DNA of 64,000 nucleotides from Eremophila alpestris peregrina (lineage: Eukaryota > Chordata > Aves > Passeriformes > Alaudidae), in contig WMCF01000056.1 of the NCBI GenBank assembly GCA_009792885.1, positions 4,983,209-5,047,208 on the forward strand, given 5' to 3'. Of the stretch, positions 36,846 through 47,440 are shown in pieces. The position numbers were made by a program, and so were the translations under genes. Under the pieces are notes generated by a model. It ran no database searches, was not told where the DNA came from, and was given only the letters and a program-made list of their open reading frames with translations. How positions within the stretch are numbered: the first letter of the stretch is position 1; each line of letters starts with the position of its first letter.

Positions 36846-37475
36846 ATGGTCACCCACAGCAAGTTCCCCGCCGCCGGGATGAGCCGCCCCCTCGACACCA
36901 GCCTGCGCCTCAAGACGTTCAGCTCCAAGAGCGAGTACCAGCTGGTGGTGAACACCGTACGCAAGCTGCAGGAGAGCGGCTTCTACTGGAGCACGGTGAC
37001 AGGTGGTGAGGCCAACCTGCTGCTGAGCACCGAGCCGGCTGGCACCTTCCTCATCAGGGACAGCTCGGACCAGAGGCACTTCTTCACCCTCAGCGTCAAG
37101 ACAGAGTCGGGCACCAAGAACCTGCGCATCCAGTGCGAGGGCGGCAGTTTCTCCCTGCAGAGCGACCCCCACAGCAGCCAGCCCGTGCCCCGCTTTGACT
37201 GCGTGCTCAAGCTGGTCCATCACTACATGCCTCCCACGCCCTGCGCCGTCCCCGAGCAGCCCGGGGGGGCCCTGCACCCCAGGCGCACCTACTACATCTA
37301 CTCAGGCGGGGAGAAGATCCCGCTGGTGCTGAGCCGCCCGCTCTCCTCCAGCGTCTCCACCCTGCAGCACCTCTGCCGCAAGACCGTCAACGGGCACCTA
37401 GACTCCTATGAGAAGATGACTCAGCTGCCGGCCCCCATCAAGGAGTTCCTGGACCAGTACGATGCCCCTCTCTAA
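36846..37475 (+). CDS. SOCS3: Suppressor of cytokine signalling 3
   Basis: Intracellular feedback inhibitor of JAK-STAT signalling. It binds phosphorylated gp130-type receptors and JAKs and recruits an Elongin BC-Cul5 ubiquitin ligase. Single coding exon, 209 residues, ATG in good context (GCGCCATGG). Visible parts: kinase-inhibitory region at 22-33 (LKTFSSKSEYQL, with F25), extended helix before the SH2 domain, SH2 at about 46-142 with FLIRDSS giving the phosphotyrosine-binding Arg71, and a SOCS box at about 161-209 with the BC-box STLQHLCRKTV and Cul5-box LPAPIKEF. The tyrosines near the C-terminus (188 and 205) match the human phosphosites. It is 16 residues shorter than human SOCS3; the shortfall falls in the PEST-like stretch within and after the SH2 domain. 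Confidence 0.98.
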   Translation: MVTHSKFPAAGMSRPLDTSLRLKTFSSKSEYQLVVNTVRKLQESGFYWSTVTGGEANLLLSTEPAGTFLIRDSSDQRHFFTLSVKTESGTKNLRIQCEGGSFSLQSDPHSSQPVPRFDCVLKLVHHYMPPTPCAVPEQPGGALHPRRTYYIYSGGEKIPLVLSRPLSSSVSTLQHLCRKTVNGHLDSYEKMTQLPAPIKEFLDQYDAPL

Positions 37476-38548
37476 GGAGCCAGCGGAGCAAGGTCACATG
37501 CTACAAGCACAAGAACAGGGGACAGGCACAATGCCCCGCTGGCACAGGAGCTGGCAGGGCATGCTGAGCCTTTCCATCCGGGAAGGAGAGAGGGGGAACT
37601 GGGGCGAGCTGCCGTGGGCTCAGGGCTGTGGCCAGCATAGCTGGGCACCTGTGGTGCTGGGGGAACTCCTCAGCAAGCGTGACACCTCCTTTCCACAGGG
37701 AAGGAGATGGCTCCGACTAGACTGTGGATGTTACAGTGAGCCCATTGGTAAAGCCCCTGCGGGCTTGGGCAGCCAGGACAGCTCCCACAGCACGGGCCAA
37801 CGTGTGCCCTGCCAGCCCCATCCTGGGAGTGTCCTGGCAAGAGCCCCTTCCACCCTCAGAAATGGAAAGCACTGGAGCCCAGGAGTGCCTGATCACTTTT
37901 CCTCAGTTTTAAGGGGAAGGTGTTTTTTGCCCATACTGTACCTCTTGCTGCCTCCTTGTGGGTGAAAGCTCCTTTCACACCGAGCCCCAGACTGAGAGTT
38001 CGATGCCTTTGCCCCGCGTTACCATTTTCCAGGGGACTAAGCCTTAAATATCCTCCCTGCCCCGCGGCCTGGGTTAGCGCCCGTCACTTGGTGACGCTGC
38101 GCAGTGACGGTCCTGCTGATGTGCTGTGAAGCTGGAGGGGAAGCGTCGCGTCCCGATGCTGCTGAGACCCGCACAACCGCATCTGCAAGGATCACCCCGA
38201 GGACGCTGGGATCTTACTCCCTACAGTCACACCCCACCTCTGCCTAGCCACTCCCACAGACCCCGGCTGTGCTGCTCCGTAGGGCACCGATTCCCGCAGG
38301 AGGCAGCAGGACAATCCCCTGGAGCGTGTCATCTCGTGAGTGCTTTTCTGCGTCCACCCAGAGAAGTGGTTGGGTTTTCTGGCTTTTTTTAATTTTTATT
38401 CTTATTTTTTTAACCGAAGGGATGTTTACAGGCCAACGTGAATCACTGTCTTTTATAAAGATTCCATCTTCACCTCCAGCCTTGAGGGCTGAGCAAAACA
38501 ATGCTTGAAAATTCAACCAAAACCAAACTCAGATGAAACTTTGCACAT

Positions 38549-38559
38549 ATTTATATTTA
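38549..38559 (+). promoter_or_regulatory. SOCS3: AU-rich element in the SOCS3 3'UTR
   Basis: Two ATTTA pentamers at 38549-38553 and 38555-38559 inside a T/A stretch just before the poly(A) signal. This suits rapid mRNA decay of an immediate-early cytokine-response transcript. Confidence 0.6.
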
Positions 38560-38590
38560 TATTCTGAAAGAAAATGTTTCCATAATTTAT

Positions 38591-38596
38591 AATAAA
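38591..38596 (+). terminator. SOCS3: SOCS3 polyadenylation signal AATAAA
   Basis: A canonical hexamer 1.1 kb after the SOCS3 stop. Sequence character changes from AT-rich UTR to GC-rich intergenic DNA shortly after. Confidence 0.85.
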
Positions 38597-38619
38597 GAGC
38601 ACTATTTTTTAATGAAAAG

Positions 38620-41600
38620 CACCAGACCTGGTTTGATTTCTCTCCTGCACCCCCGAGGCCGCTTGGCCCCGGCACAGGGCTGGGATGTGTTTACACCACG
38701 TAAGGACCGTTTCCTGGAGCCGCTCGCTGTCCGTGCCGGGTGATCCCGCCGGCACTCGGTGACTCAGCCCGGCCGGCGTAAGCTCTGCCCCAGTCTCAGG
38801 TATGTCTGAGCCCTGCTCCGCCAGCCGAGCCACAGGGATGGGATCTGCTCCCGGCTTGCGCACATGGTGCAACCACGGGACGGCAGATACGGCCCTGGGC
38901 ACAGCAGGGCACGGCCCTGGGCACACGGGGTGCCGAGCTGGTGGCCAAGGCTGGCCTGTGGCATGGCCCCAGTGCAGTGCTGGTGAAGGGTCGAGCGAGT
39001 CCTGCCTTCCCCCAGCCCTGGTTTGGCTCATGCCAGGATGAGGAGCTGCAGAACAGGGCACTGAGAGGCAGGGTAGGGAAGAGTCTGCAGGTGCTCCCTC
39101 TGGGAGGGTAGTGGGCTCGGGGTGGGGTGTGCCAAGATACTGTTCAATCCCCCTAGCACAGAGGGAAAGGCTCTGTCCTGTGCAGAACCCCAGCCAGGCA
39201 CAGATGCCTGAGGGAGAGGATTCAATTCCCTGGGGATATCCTTGCCCCCAGAAGCGCCTGTCCCCTGCTGCTAGGGGCACGAAGTAGGTGTGGGAATAAA
39301 CCTGCAGCTCTGGCTGGATGGTGTGCAGTGCAGTGTCTGGCTGAAGAGCTGAATCCAGGCATATGGCTGATCCCCTGGGAGCAGGTCAGCCCCCCAGAAC
39401 TCCCCCACAGCCCCTGCCTGTGAGGGGCAGGCTGTGCCCAGGTGCTTTGTGCCCAGGCCCCAGCCTGCATCTCCACACTTGTAGGCATTATGCCTGGCAT
39501 CACAAGCAGTGCTCCCGCCCCCCGGGGAACCCCGGCTGCTGGGAGAAGGATTTCCTCAGGAATCAGCCTGGACCAGAGGGGTGGTGAGTGTGCTGGTCCA
39601 GGCTGTGGGCATGGCACAGTCCCAGGGACTATTCTGGGCCCGCTGTGTGGGGCTGTGGCACGTGTGCTGCCAGGAAGTGCCACGGCCTGCCCGGGCACCC
39701 GCTCCAGCTATGCCAGGAATGTCCACGCGCACGGGTGGCCGCCTGCCAGGCCCTGCCGAGGCACATCCCTGACTTTAGGGCTCCCAGCAGCACTGGGGAC
39801 TACCGGCCCCACGCCAGTGATGGGGTGGGAGCAGCACTGCAGGCACAGCAGCCCCCAGCTGGCAGGAGCATCACCACTCCCCCTGGGCAGGATGAGACGG
39901 ATCAGGGGATGAAAAGCAGAGCCCTGGGGGCTTATGAGCGCACCCAGCCCTCCTGGCAGAACAAGGGGTTCACAGCACCCCGTGGTGGGGCAGAGTGGGA
40001 AGATGCCCCCCAGGGACGGCAGCCAGGCTGCCCACAGTGACCCTGCCTGAGTCCCCCCAGCCAGACCCCAGCCTTCCCATCTCTGTGGGAACAGCCCCAG
40101 CTTCTTCACTTCCCAGAAGGGCCCTGGCATTGCCAACCAAGGGCCTCTTCCCTCGCGGTGCTGCAACCCGCAGCTGAATCAAGAATCCGGGAAGCTCCGC
40201 CAGCCCCGCGGGTATCTTGGAATAGAGCCAAGCTCTCGGCAGCGGTGACGCGGCGGCCAGTGGGCAAATCCCTGCCGAAGGTTTCACAAACCTTTCTCTG
40301 CTCCAGAGCAGCTGAGTGGACTTGGCCCTGCGTTTCGTAAGCAGCCTATCAAACATGTCCCACAGCCAGTTCCTCTCTGCCCTTCACCAGGGCTGGGGCA
40401 GCTGAGCTCCCCCTGGGAGAGTTCCTGGATGGGAAAGATGTTATCAGGGTGATCAGACCCTGTGATTGTGCCAGGAGCCAGCCAGGAATCTGCAGAAGGC
40501 TCCAGAAGCAGGGCTGGGACATTGGGGTCCTGCAGCTCTGCAAGCCCCAAATCTGCTGGGGCTGGGCACCAAGCAGCACCAACAGAACCCAGAGCAGCTC
40601 TAAGTGCATGCCCCTGGCACCATCAGTTCCTCCATGCTGTGATGGTGCCATGCAGAGCAGGGTGAGAGCACCAGGCCCAGTGAGAGCCCGACAAGGTGCT
40701 GGTGGTCAGGCAGGGGCAGGCTGCTACCCCACAGCCTCTACAAACCCCTGTCCTGCCTCATCCTGGCCTCCCCAAGGGGTGCAGGATAGCCACCAATGCT
40801 TCCCATCACACTGCTGGCTCATTACTGGCACAAGAAGGAAGTGTCTGCTGGGATGGTGAACCCTGTGGGGTCAGGGGTGCAGGAAACCTGCTCTGGTGTG
40901 TACCAGCCTATGCAGAGCCAAAACAGGAAACCACGGCAGCCAGAGATTGCTGCGGGCAGTGAGCCCCAGCACAGCACAGTGGGCTCGGTCAGCACCGCAG
41001 CGCTGCTGGGGCTGCACCAACCACAGAAAATCCCACTGGTCACAGAGAAGCAGGAGAGACCCATGAAGGCTCCCCAGCCCCACCCCAGGACCCCAAGGAG
41101 GGCAGCAGTGGACCCAGCACTGGAGGTCCCAGACCTGGGCAGGAGCTTGCCGTGAACACCCCAACCTCGTAGCACTCCCCTCACACACTCCTTCCTGCTT
41201 GGCTCTGCAGCGCCAGGACATTCCCACATCCACCACCACGTTTCCCAGTAGAATGCAGGAAAGGGCTGTGCAGCAGCTGGGACTTACTGTAAATGGCACC
41301 ACCTGCTCCTTACGTGGCAATTCCTCTGCAAGCCGAGGCCATGGAGACACTTGGGAACAGGGACTGGGACATCTGCTCCCACTGAGCTGCCAGGAAGCAC
41401 AAGCACAAGCTCTATGGCAAAGCCCAGGGCTGGTAGTGGTGGTCCCAGCTGCAGGCCCAGGAGAAAAGACAGCTGCTGGGGCTGCAGAAGGAGCAGGGCT
41501 GCAGCATTATGTCCCCAGAGCCCCTCAGTTCCACAACTGCCCCTCATCTTGGGCCTCTCCACTCAAGGTACTGCTTAAAGTCCCTGTCCTGGTGGCAGCT

Positions 41601-42530
41601 CAGCTGCCAGAGCCATGGTGGCTGGGGGAGCCATGGGGGCTGGCTTGGCCCTGGCTCTCCCTGGGCCAGGCAGGGCTATTAGCAGGCAGGGAGCAGGGGT
41701 GGGGGCAGCAGGACCCTGTGCCCAGGCCAGGAAGTATTTCGGGATGCAGCTGAGCCCAGCAGGCTGTGTACATCCCCATGGAAACCCTACTTTGTTGCTG
41801 CTTCCCCAGCCAGAGCCGCAGCCAGCTCCAGGGAGGCAGCAGCTGTGGATTCCTCACTTCTTCCATCAGCAGCTACACAAGCTCTGCCTCAGCCCCCCCG
41901 GCCCAGCTCTCTGCTCCCTGGCAGGACCTGGGCCCAGGGCTATGCTGCTCTTGCACCTGCCCTGGCAGGGAGCAGTGATGTGCCAAGCACTGGCTGCGGT
42001 CACTCCTGAGCACATGGCACGGTACGGGAGGTCCCTCTGGTGCTCCAGCAGCAAGCTGCCAGCTGCCTGGGGCGTGCTTGCCCAGCACAGTGCAGAGTCC
42101 TCAGATGACCCTGGCAGAGCAGCCATGAGCAGGTGCCAAACCCTACTCCTGGAGCATCCCCTGGCCTCACATCAGTCCTGGCCTTGGCACAGGAGCCAGC
42201 AGTGGCAGAGCCACACATGTGGCTGGGGATGGAGCTCTTTGATGGGGGTCCCAGTGTCTGCAATCCAGCCCTGCTCTCCCTGCCTGCCCCCTCCTCACCA
42301 GTGCACCAATGCTGGGGGGCCTGAAGGTCCCCACCAGCCTGGTGGGCTCTGCCCATCCCATGGCTCTGGTGGCCATCAGCAGAGAGCTGATGCCAGAGAA
42401 CTGCAGCCAGAGCACTGGGCCGGGGTGATGGGTGCCAGCAGCGCCACTGGGGCAGCGATGGGGTGTGTGGATGGCAGAGGGCACGGCTGGAGCAGATGCT
42501 CCCCAGAAGGACCCAGGCGCCCTGTCTCAG
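38620..42530. other. SOCS3 downstream intergenic DNA, no gene recognised
   Basis: 3.9 kb of GC-rich sequence with many chance open frames (for example 41615-42637, 340 codons). None shows a domain, a splice-consistent family match or codon structure that I recognise. No RNA gene or mobile element seen. In particular there is no claudin-like W-GLW-C-C signature that would mark TMEM235. Confidence 0.6.
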
Positions 42531-42534
42531 CCTT

Positions 42535-42625
42535 TAATGAGTGGGAATGGGAGCGCTTTACTGTAATTCCAGTAATTACATTGTTCATCCTTGGCAGCCC
42601 ACACCAGTTGGTGTCCAGCGCCATG
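42535..42625. promoter_or_regulatory. Candidate conserved non-coding element 1
   Basis: An abrupt AT-rich island in GC-rich DNA, with GTAATTCCAGTAATTACATT near 42562-42581 followed by TTGTTCATCC. It carries homeodomain-like (TAATTA) and SOX-like (ATTGTT) cores. There is no coding potential in context. Conservation is inferred from composition only. Confidence 0.4.
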
Positions 42626-43224
42626 GGATCACGATAAGCCACCTGGCAATGAGGCTTGGCAAGGCGCCGTGCTTCTGGGCAGCCAGCCAAGGCAGGGCAG
42701 GGAAGGGCTGGGGAGCAAGGTGTGAGGTACGGTAAGGGCCCGCCCCGGGAGTTCCCGTCACCGGCCGCAGGTGGCCGCCAGGAGGGCCCTGCTGTCCCGA
42801 GCCCATACAGGCTGGCGATCCCCAGCCCGCTGAGGCCCTGGAAGGATCCTAGCAGCCACCCATCATTGTGGCATCGCTAGAACCCACCAGGCGTCCTGGG
42901 CACCGAGCTGGACCTGCCAGCAGCAGGAGGTTCCAGCGCAGTGCGGGTTTGGGGCAGCAAGGTGCCAACAGGCTGGAGGGGAGTCCCTACCCACCAGGTG
43001 CATGAGGGGACAGGGGAAGGGGGGAAGGCTGCCTGCCACCCCCAAGGACCTAGCATCCCACCCTGCCAGCACTATTGCAGCTTCCAGGCAGCCAGGCAGG
43101 TGCTGCCCCTGGCTCTTCCCTGCCATTGCCCACCCACCCTGGCTCAGCTGTGGCATCCCCGGGTGCTCTTCACTGGTGCTCGGGGCCACCAGGGCTGGAG
43201 CAGGGATAGTTGGCACCCCAGGGA

Positions 43225-43380
43225 CAGAGTGGGAGCCCTGCTGAGTCATCACTTCGCTGTTCTCGTTTTTCCATGGTGCTGTTGTGCATTTGCTGGAAGC
43301 CAGCTCAGAGCCATGACTAATCTGTTCTCAAAACAAGCACAAAGCAAGAGCGAGGTTTGTACAAACCCACGGGGAGAAGG
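43225..43380. promoter_or_regulatory. Candidate conserved non-coding element 2
   Basis: A lower-GC block that includes TGAGTCA (AP-1 consensus, about 43242-43248) and the segments ACTAATCTGTTCTC and GAGGTTTGTACAAACC, the last a partial palindrome. No open frame with meaning. It is a possible enhancer for SOCS3 or THA1. Confidence 0.4.
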
Positions 43381-43689
43381 CAGAATCACAGCATGGGGCT
43401 GGACTGGGGAGGCAAGGCACTGGAGCAGCTGGGAATGCCCAGCCATGGAGCAGACCTACAGGCAGCAACCCCCTGTGTGAGGGGTGGGCACAGCAGAGGT
43501 GGACAGGGGCACTGAGCACCCCCGACCTTCCCTCCCTACAGCGAGTCTAGGGTGCAGGCAGCATCTGGAACAGGCTGCAGCACGCAGGCAGGCAGGCGTG
43601 GGCCATCAGCATTCAGAACCCCACGTACTATGGCCAGAGCTGGGGCTCTCGCATGGGTTGTTTTGCCTTATGGGGAAGCCACTGGAGGG

Positions 43690-44130
43690 GGCCAGGGAGG
43701 AAGCACATTGATTTGCTGTTATTAAAACCAGAGCTGCTGTCGGGAACTCCGCAGCCTGGCTCCCCTCGCGTATTTCCTGGAAAAGGCTGTCCCGTGTGCC
43801 CTCACCAGCGGGAGATGGGGCCCCCAAAGCACCTGGCAGCAGCAATGGCCGGGTTTGGGTGGCAGCCGGAGCAGGGAGCCGAGGATTCAGCTTTGCCCTT
43901 GGTGCCCACGGCTCTGATGCCCAGCAGTTGGCTCCCGGTCGCCCACTGCCCCCCTGCATCCCCGGCGCTGCCCGCGGCGCTCAGGGCAGCCCTGTCACCC
44001 CAGGTGGCAGGACGGAGCGGTGGCACCCCGCTGAACTGAGGAGTGTTTACCGGAGAGGCAAAGTCATCGCTTCCAGTGGGGGATGAATCACCCCTGTCAG
44101 GAATTCTGCCCGGGGGCTTTTCTGTAAGAG
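43690..44130. promoter_or_regulatory. Candidate regulatory block with a STAT-type site
   Basis: Contains GATTTGCTGTTATTAAAACC, a TTCCTGGAA palindrome at 43774-43782, and further down an AT-richer segment with GGATGAATCACC and GGAATTCTGCC. No coding exon seen. Confidence 0.35.
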
Positions 44131-46160
44131 CGTGGAATTTCAACACTGGCCGTGCCCTCCCGGGTCCCCCCTTCTTGCACAACCTCTCGCCGGGGTTGCT
44201 GTTCCCAGCCCCGGCTTTGCAGCCGCAGCTGAGCGCAGGGGTCCCAGCGCAGAGGGTCCCTGCCCAGGGCACGGCCCTGCAGCCGACGGAGGCGGCAGGG
44301 CAGGGACCAGCCCGGGTTCGCAGCTGCCTACTGACCCCACAAAGCTGCCCCTGTCGCCATTGGGTCCCCAAGGGCTGCCCAGTGCCGCCCACGCTCAGCG
44401 CTGCAGTGTCATAGCGATCGGCTGCAGCCTGGAGCCTCCCGCTGCACTCGCACCCAGGGGAGGCTGCAAACAGAGGGGGAAGCGGAGGGTGTCAGCTGCA
44501 GTGGGGGCTCCGATGGAGCATCTTCCCTGTGCTACCACCAGGCACATCCCACCCCCGTTAGGGCTGACGAGGGGCTGCCCCACCCTGGGCCAGGCTACTG
44601 GAGAGAAGGCGAGAAGGGGCCAGAGCTTTCCCAGCAGACTGGTGACCCCAGGGAGCCCTGCAGCTATGCTGGGACTGGGGATTCTCTCAGTTTCCACACA
44701 CAGCAGAAACTCTGTGAGAACTGAGTGAGAGCAGAGCTAGTTTTGGATAAGGGGGAAGCACACTCAGAGCAGGAAATGAAACATCACCTTTGAGACTTGT
44801 GGCTCCTCTCAGCCTGGCGCAGCACAGATGGGCTGTGCTGGCTCCCAAACAAACCGTCCCACAGGTGAGGAGAGCAGGGAGAACAGCTGTGAGAAACCAG
44901 AGACACGGGTCCCACTTCCCAGCATCTCCTTTCCTGGACACAGGGCTGCCAGGAGCAGCCATTCGTGGGACACCCTACGCAGTGGGAACCTGCTCCCTTG
45001 CTACACTTCAGGCGTCCCTGGATGGGCACGGCCCGTGTCCCCCAGGGGACCAGCAGTGTCCCTCTGCCAGAGACAGCCAACACTTCTGCCACCATGGCTT
45101 CAGCACAAAGGGCCCATATGCCAGCCCAGCCCCTGTGGCATTGCTTCCCAGCAGGAGGAAGCAGCAAATGCTTCCTAGGGGCCTGGATGATTTGCCTGAC
45201 CCACTTTGCATGCCTGATGCTGCCCGGAGACACACAGCCACAGCCCCCCACCCCAAGGCAGGGCAGGATCATCATCCACATTCCCAACAGACTCTCTGGG
45301 TCCTGGCAAAAAAGATGGGCATGTGGGAAAGATCAGGATAAAGCACCTCAGCTGTAGGAAGCTGCTTTATTTTTTTCTTTGCACTTTCTGCCATTCCTGG
45401 AAATGTGTGAAGTGGCCGCCCTGACCTGCCTGGTGAGAAGCAGCCCCCTTGTCCCACTCAGCGCCCGCCCCTCTCCACCAATGTCCCACTCCCAGAGGGG
45501 CTCCCAGGACCCACAAGCAGAAGTCCCATGCACCGAGATGGAGCAGCTCCAGCCCAGCCCCACACATGAGCTCCAGGCTGATTTATAGAAAACCAGTGGC
45601 TGGGGCTGATGGTGCTTCCTGCCAAACCTCATTAACGGCTGGCCCGGGAGAAGGCAAGCAGCTCATGCAGCAACAAGGAAATCCTTGTTTAAGCATTTCT
45701 GGCCGTGTAAGGCCCTTCACCCCATACCCAGGGGAGAAGGAGGAAGAGGAGGAGGTGAAGAGGAGGTGCAGGCTACAAGCCCCAAATTAGTACCACCCTG
45801 GCATTCAGGAGGACCGAGAAGGAGACACAAAGGGACATGTCAGGGTCTGCAGAGGGAGGCAGCCCCCAGGATGGGATGTGTGCCAGGGGGAAGCAGGAAG
45901 CTACATGGGCATGATGGGAGCAGAGGCTTCCACTGCTGCAGAACCCTGCCTGTCCCTCAGTGCCCCCTGCTCCCACCAGCACCAGGTTCCCCACACAAAG
46001 GGCTGGCTGTAGGATCACTGGGAGGCTGTGGGAGCCAGACCCAGTGTGCCTGTCCACAGTGGGCATGGGACACCAGCACGGCTGTCCTGTGGACCTGGCA
46101 CCACCATGCTCCAGAGCAGCATCAATGACCTGCATCTGCCTGCCCCACGTGTGGCTCGGG
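44131..46160. other. Intergenic DNA, no gene recognised
   Basis: GC-rich with chance frames. The one notable sequence is a pyrimidine-rich patch followed by TTCCTGGAA at 45394-45402. No family features were found on either strand. Confidence 0.55.
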
Positions 46161-46164
46161 ATCT

Positions 46165-46290
46165 ATTTCATCATCTGGAGAAAAGCATTTACTGCCAATA
46201 AACGGGCTAATTAATTCTCCTCAAAGACCTCTCAATTATTCATCTCGGGCCACAGAGAAAACAATTAGAGCACTTACCTCAGCCCTGGCT
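46165..46290. promoter_or_regulatory. Candidate conserved non-coding element 3
   Basis: An AT-rich island containing GGGCTAATTAATTCTCC, CTCAATTATTCATCT and AAACAATTAGAGC. There are three homeodomain-type ATTA cores within about 75 bases, bounded sharply by GC-rich DNA. It has the composition of a developmental enhancer; that role is inference. Confidence 0.45.
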
Positions 46291-46699
46291 CAGCCAGTGT
46301 AGCAGCTGGTGGCCGGCAGGGCACGGCGGGGACGGCCCGGCACAGCTCTCGCCACGGACCCCCGGTGCCTGCCCACCCCCGGGTGTGCCCACCCGGCCAG
46401 AGCGTCCCCGTGAGCGCTGGGGCAGGGATGTGGAGCCGGCACAGGACCAGCCTTTAGCCGTGACAGGCTCCGGCGCTCCCCCGGGGTGCCGCAGAACTCC
46501 CCCAGCACCAGGGCTCTCCCGGGGACCCCTGGCTGCTCCCTCCCCACAGCCCCCAGGCAGCCCGCACTGGGGTACTCCGTGCAGAGGGGCTCTTCTCCCC
46601 CGACGGTTCTGCGGCTCCTTGGCCTTGGGGATGTTCCATCTGCTCTGCAGAACAGCCCCTGTTCAGGTGCACCCTGAGAAGGGAAACCCTGGGCATGGG

Positions 46700-47440
46700 G
46701 GGCACGATGGGCTGGGGGAGCCCTCCCCACGAGGGCTGCGGCCGCAAAGGGCCCCGGGGCAAGGTCTGTCCCGGAGCACGGCGGGCCAGGCTGCCCCGCA
46801 CCGGCGCCTCCGGCGCCCCGGGGAGCGGGGCCATTGCCGCCCGGCTGGGCCGGGCGGGCAGAACCCAGCGGGTCCCGGAGCCGCCGGGCCGGGCTGGCAG
46901 AACCCGGGGGGTCCGGGCTCGGAGGCGCCCGTGGGGCGGGCAAGGCGCGGCCGGCCGGGCCGGGAAGGGTTAAGGGCGGCCGGCGCCCCCCCGGCGCGGA
47001 GGCCGGGCCTGTCGGGAAGCCGGGATCTCTGCGGCGGTTTTACTGGAAAAGTCGCTGCCGGCGGAGGGGGGGCACCCGCGGGCTGGGGACGGGGCACCGG
47101 CCGGGACCACGCGGCCACCGGGCTCCGGCAGCCGCCCGACGGAGCCTCCCCGGGGCAACCCGCGGCTATCGCACCGGACACGGCCCCGGCAGCGCCGGCA
47201 CTGTGTCCGTCGGGGCTCTGTCCGGGCCGGAGCTCGGCCGGTGCCGCAGCTCGGGACGTGTCACCGGGAGTGCGGCGGGTGGGGGCCCGAGCCGAGCCGG
47301 CTGAGCCTGGAGCCAGCGCTCCCGGCGCTCTCGGGCATCGCCCTGCCGTTCCCGGCAGCAGGAAACTGCTCGGCTCCGTGGCTCGGGTCCTTCGAGGGCC
47401 GCGGACGGCAGCTGCCCCGGCCAGGTGGGTCTAGAAGGGT
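46700..47440. promoter_or_regulatory. Orphan CpG island
   Basis: About 740 bases of very high GC with dense CpG, similar to the promoters of PGS1, THA1, TK1 and SYNGR2, but with no recognised gene on either side. A donor-like CCAG|GTGGGT lies at about 47423 on the plus strand. It may be the promoter of a non-coding RNA or of a gene I did not recognise. The 349-codon open frame across it (46385-47434) looks composition-driven. Confidence 0.6.

Larger units (their letters stand above)
34100..36900. promoter_or_regulatory. CpG island and divergent PGS1/SOCS3 promoter region
   Basis: Very GC- and CpG-rich sequence covering PGS1 exon 1 (minus), the head-to-head gap 34691-36113, and the SOCS3 promoter, first exon and 5'UTR intron (plus). 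Long open frames here, up to about 300 codons, are GC-driven and overlap one another on both strands. I do not call them genes. Confidence 0.85.

Noticed and set aside
41615..42637. 340-codon open frame in the SOCS3-THA1 gap
   Set aside because: Low-complexity G/A/P/L/S translation with no family feature; runs into an AT-rich non-coding island.
46385..47434. 349-codon open frame across the orphan CpG island
   Set aside because: Composition-driven. No domain, claudin signature or splice-consistent continuation; equally long frames exist on the opposite strand.
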